Source: JAFGPF01 sp964409485 (GTDB lineage Bacteria > Chloroflexota > Dehalococcoidia > Dehalococcoidales > RBG-16-60-22). From it: a stretch of 35,046 nucleotides of DNA. Both the position numbers and the translations under genes were made by a program. Positions 33,137 to 35,046 of the stretch are shown piece after piece (the stretch's first letter is position 1; each line of letters starts with the position of its first letter). The stretch is from positions 1-35,046 of the forward strand of contig CAYPDM010000012.1 in NCBI GenBank assembly GCA_964409485.1, in the 5' to 3' direction. The notes under the pieces are model-generated. The model worked only from the letters and a program-made list of their open reading frames with translations, did not search any database and was not told the DNA's origin.

Positions 33137-33880
33137 TCAGGATTCCTTAGCCAGTTCCTCGGCTATCCTGCGGACCTTCTTTTTATGGGCTTCCGGTCCT
33201 ATATTGTATGATTCCGGCACCCACTCCATATCTTCAAGGTTCTTTAATATGCCGGGGAGCTTGTCCCACGGGATGGATATCAATATCCGGCCTTCCGGGA
33301 AGAGACGGCGCGCTTTCATGCCGAAGCCGAAGCCGGCAATCGTAAGGTTCATATCGCCGTTTAGATACGGGTAGACATAAAGCCAGGTGCAGCCCACCAC
33401 CGGTGTGCCCCTCGCCGACCAGTATTCGCCGGTGGTATAAGATTTGGCCCGGATGAATATTTCCGCCTGGCTCACGCTGGCCATGATTATCAACAGGTCC
33501 GGCTCGAAAGTCAGCTTGTCCAGCGGGGCAAAGGCTGCGTAATTGATGGATTTCAGGGGGAGCTTGGGGAGGTACTGGTAGATTCTGCGGTTGGCGCGCG
33601 TCTCTTTATAGGCTCCCAGCCTGGGCCCCACCCTGCCGCTCTCGAATACCGGGTCGCCTTCCTTCATCCCGAGCAATATCGCGCCTATGCAGGAGAAGTT
33701 GTCTTTGTCGACGTAAAAGGCTTTGCCCTGCTGCGCCTCGACCAGCATTTCACACAGGTCCATTACTTTATCCTGTCTCTCGAGGTCTTTAGGCTTGTTG
33801 AAGAGGTACTTGACGCCTACGGGCGTCCTTTCAAAATCGAATTTTTTCAGAATGGAAAATTCTTCAGGGATCGGGCTCAT
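33137..33880 (-). CDS. DUF169-family protein (copy A)
   Basis: A 247-residue paralogue of copy B and the first gene of the operon. The pattern FSILKKFDFERTPVGVKYLF opens the domain. Shared motifs are DLCEMLVEAQ, YAAFAPLDKLTFEPDLLI, GTPVVGCTWLYVYPYLNGDMNL and a C-terminal helical tail. AAAGGAGG precedes the ATG. Copy A lacks the second Cys of the MCEMC motif seen in copy B, so the two have diverged in a potential ligand site. Tandem duplication is the simple explanation. Confidence 0.85.
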   Translation of the reverse strand: MSPIPEEFSILKKFDFERTPVGVKYLFNKPKDLERQDKVMDLCEMLVEAQQGKAFYVDKDNFSCIGAILLGMKEGDPVFESGRVGPRLGAYKETRANRRIYQYLPKLPLKSINYAAFAPLDKLTFEPDLLIIMASVSQAEIFIRAKSYTTGEYWSARGTPVVGCTWLYVYPYLNGDMNLTIAGFGFGMKARRLFPEGRILISIPWDKLPGILKNLEDMEWVPESYNIGPEAHKKKVRRIAEELAKES

Positions 33881-33924
33881 GATAACCTCCTTTGGTGATG
33901 ATAATTGCGGCGTGCTACATAACT

Positions 33925-33953
33925 ATAATAAGATTGTTGCTCTGGATATTCAA
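33925..33953 (-). promoter_or_regulatory. Putative promoter of the DUF169-cupin-AOR operon
   Basis: On the minus strand, TTGAAT (33953-33948) and TATTAT (33930-33925) are separated by 17 bases, about 45 bases before the ATG at 33880. No CsoR-type operator is present here, unlike the metVF promoter. Confidence 0.6.
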
Positions 33954-34118
33954 GTCGGATACATGTCAGGCACGCCTGCGATTCTTAAACTGAAACGGGC
34001 TTGTTTTTAATACTGAAATCTTGTAATATTTAGTGCTATAGCGCCTGCAGATAAAAAAATTAAAAAAAAGCTGTACATATTACGTTAAGAAGTCTTATAA
34101 TTTCTTAAAGGTTTAGTT

Positions 34119-34432
34119 TGGAGCTGACCTTACCCCGTAATTAGTAGCACCACTGTCTAGAGTCCAGCCGTTATTTCAGCATACTCCTTCGGGGTACTTC
34201 CTTTCAACGAGCTATGTGGTCTGACCTCGTTGTAGTCCCTTCGCCAGTCTTCGATAACTTCCCGGGCATGTTTCAGATTCATAAACCAGTTCGTGTTCAA
34301 ACACTCGTCCCTGAGCCTGCCGTTAAAGCTCTCAGCCAGGGCGTTTTCTATCGGCTTACCCGGCCTGATGAAATTCAGCTTCACACCCTTGCGGTAAGCC
34401 CATTCGTCCAGGGCACGTCCCGCAAACTCCGT
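34119..34432 (-). mobile_element. Truncated IS3-family element (right-end remnant)
   Basis: Only the 3' end of an IS3-type transposase and a plausible terminal sequence (TGGAGCTGACC at 34119-34129) remain. The 5' part is missing. At about 34430 the sequence changes to an unrelated plus-strand coding region, so the element is truncated at that junction or the junction is an assembly artefact. No second terminal repeat or target duplication is visible. Confidence 0.7.
34157..34432 (-). pseudogene. IS3-family transposase, C-terminal fragment
   Basis: About 91 codons of the DDE integrase core, open from an in-frame stop near 34435. The motifs RALDEWAYRKGVKLNF, IRPGKPIENALAESFNGRL and NEVRPHSSLKGSTPKEYA are typical of the IS3 transposase C-terminus, including the final catalytic Glu (AESFNGRLRDEC). 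No start codon with a ribosome-binding site and no N-terminal half are present, so it is non-functional. Confidence 0.85.
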
Positions 34433-35046
34433 TCATCATTCTTAACGACTCCCCCGCACCAGGCCCGATAATTACCACATTCGTCGATGCCACCCCGGTC
34501 GTTGCCAATGACAACATCATCATTTGTACGTCCAACACCCAGGGCGACGCAACACCGGTATCTCTGACGGCAACCCTTTCCGACGGTTCCGCGACTTTGA
34601 CGGCGACAGACTGGATATTCAACAACATGACATTCACGTATACTTCCGCCCCTCTTGCCGATGCGAATATTATTGACCCGACAACCGGCACGTCCCTTGG
34701 TACCACGGATGCCGACGGGCCATGTCACCGTTACCGTTCCGGAAAGCGGCATTGTCGCCATCGGAGGTTTGGCGGCCATCATGGTGGCGCCGCCGGAAGC
34801 AGCCGCTGCCGGCATGTCCTGGGAAGAGGCAGCTGACTATATCGGTGAAGAGATAACCGTATGCGGTCCGATTGTTGATAATATGGATATCGGCGGTCCG
34901 CTATTGCTGGGCATGGGCGTTTCTGCCGCGGATTCTGCCACCGTCGGTATAGAAATAGTAGTAACACTGCTCGCTGAAATGCCGGAGGACATGTATGTCG
35001 GCAAGGAAATATGTGTGACCGGTGAAATCTATACCAATATTTATGG
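34429..35046 (+). pseudogene. Broken secreted beta-rich/OB-fold protein gene, 5' end missing, runs off the window
   Basis: The plus-strand frame beginning near 34429 (PFIILNDSPAPGPIITTF...) encodes a Thr/Ala/Asp-rich beta region to about 34716. Coding then continues in the next frame (GHVTVTVPESGIVAIGG...) to the window end. An extra G at 34717-34719 explains the shift: removing one base restores ...TDADGHVTVT. The C-terminal part (YIGEEITVCGPIVDN, PEDMYVGKEICVTGEIY) resembles an OB-fold domain seen in bacterial exported proteins. The start is lost at the IS3 junction. It could be a true pseudogene or reflect a homopolymer error; the missing 5' end argues for real decay. Confidence 0.6.

Noticed and set aside
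1..35046. CRISPR array or phage defence cluster
   Set aside because: No regularly spaced direct repeats and no recognisable cas or defence genes were seen.

Overview
The window looks like a chromosomal segment of an anaerobic bacterium, most likely an uncultured Dehalococcoidia-type member of the Chloroflexota. This is inferred from gene content and protein character (tungsten aldehyde oxidoreductase with DUF169 partners, MetV/MetF methylene-THF reductase, several Fe-S flavoenzymes, a CxxxY-type CcmE). No 16S rRNA gene or similar marker is present, so the taxonomy is a best guess.

Layout. 1-179: tRNA-Trp and tRNA-Leu. 252-5806: a tight plus-strand run of a fumarate-reductase-like Fe-S subunit, its flavoprotein, a ferredoxin-like protein, an acyl-CoA dehydrogenase and nadB. 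5929-10186: a tandem-parvulin foldase, then hom, thrC and folE. 10188-12122: gyrB on the minus strand, convergent with folE. 12501-17304: a GH3-like adenylate-forming enzyme translationally coupled to a multi-TM histidine kinase and an OmpR-type regulator. 17305-17852: tRNA-Arg and a structured non-coding stretch. 17853-18140: a CsoR/CstR-family repressor. 18154-22101 (minus): a four-gene operon of a double-rhodanese lipoprotein, an 11-heme cytochrome c, a four-cluster ferredoxin and a cytochrome b. 22395-28001 (plus): a cytochrome c maturation operon, ccmE-ccmF-(unknown)-ccmA-ccmB-ccmC-ccmD. 28077-29714 (minus): metV-metF. 29872-33880 (minus): two DUF169 paralogues, a cupin and a tungsten aldehyde:ferredoxin oxidoreductase. 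34119-35046: an IS3 remnant abutting a broken surface-protein gene that runs off the end.

The most interesting part is 17.7-29.8 kb. The 11-heme cytochrome is split by one in-frame TGA. A perfect 7-bp hairpin lies downstream at bacterial-SECIS spacing, so it may be a selenocysteine-containing multiheme cytochrome. The repressor has the two sensing cysteines of the CsoR family but Tyr where copper sensors have His, which points to a persulfide sensor (CstR-like). Near-palindromic CsoR/CstR-type operators (ATACCC...GGGTAT) lie upstream of the repressor, in the promoter of the rhodanese-cytochrome operon, and in the promoter of metVF. The last two promoters share the geometry TTGATT-18 bp-TATWAT with the operator in the spacer. 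Together these suggest an undescribed sulfur-responsive electron-transfer module, served by the divergently transcribed heme-attachment operon.
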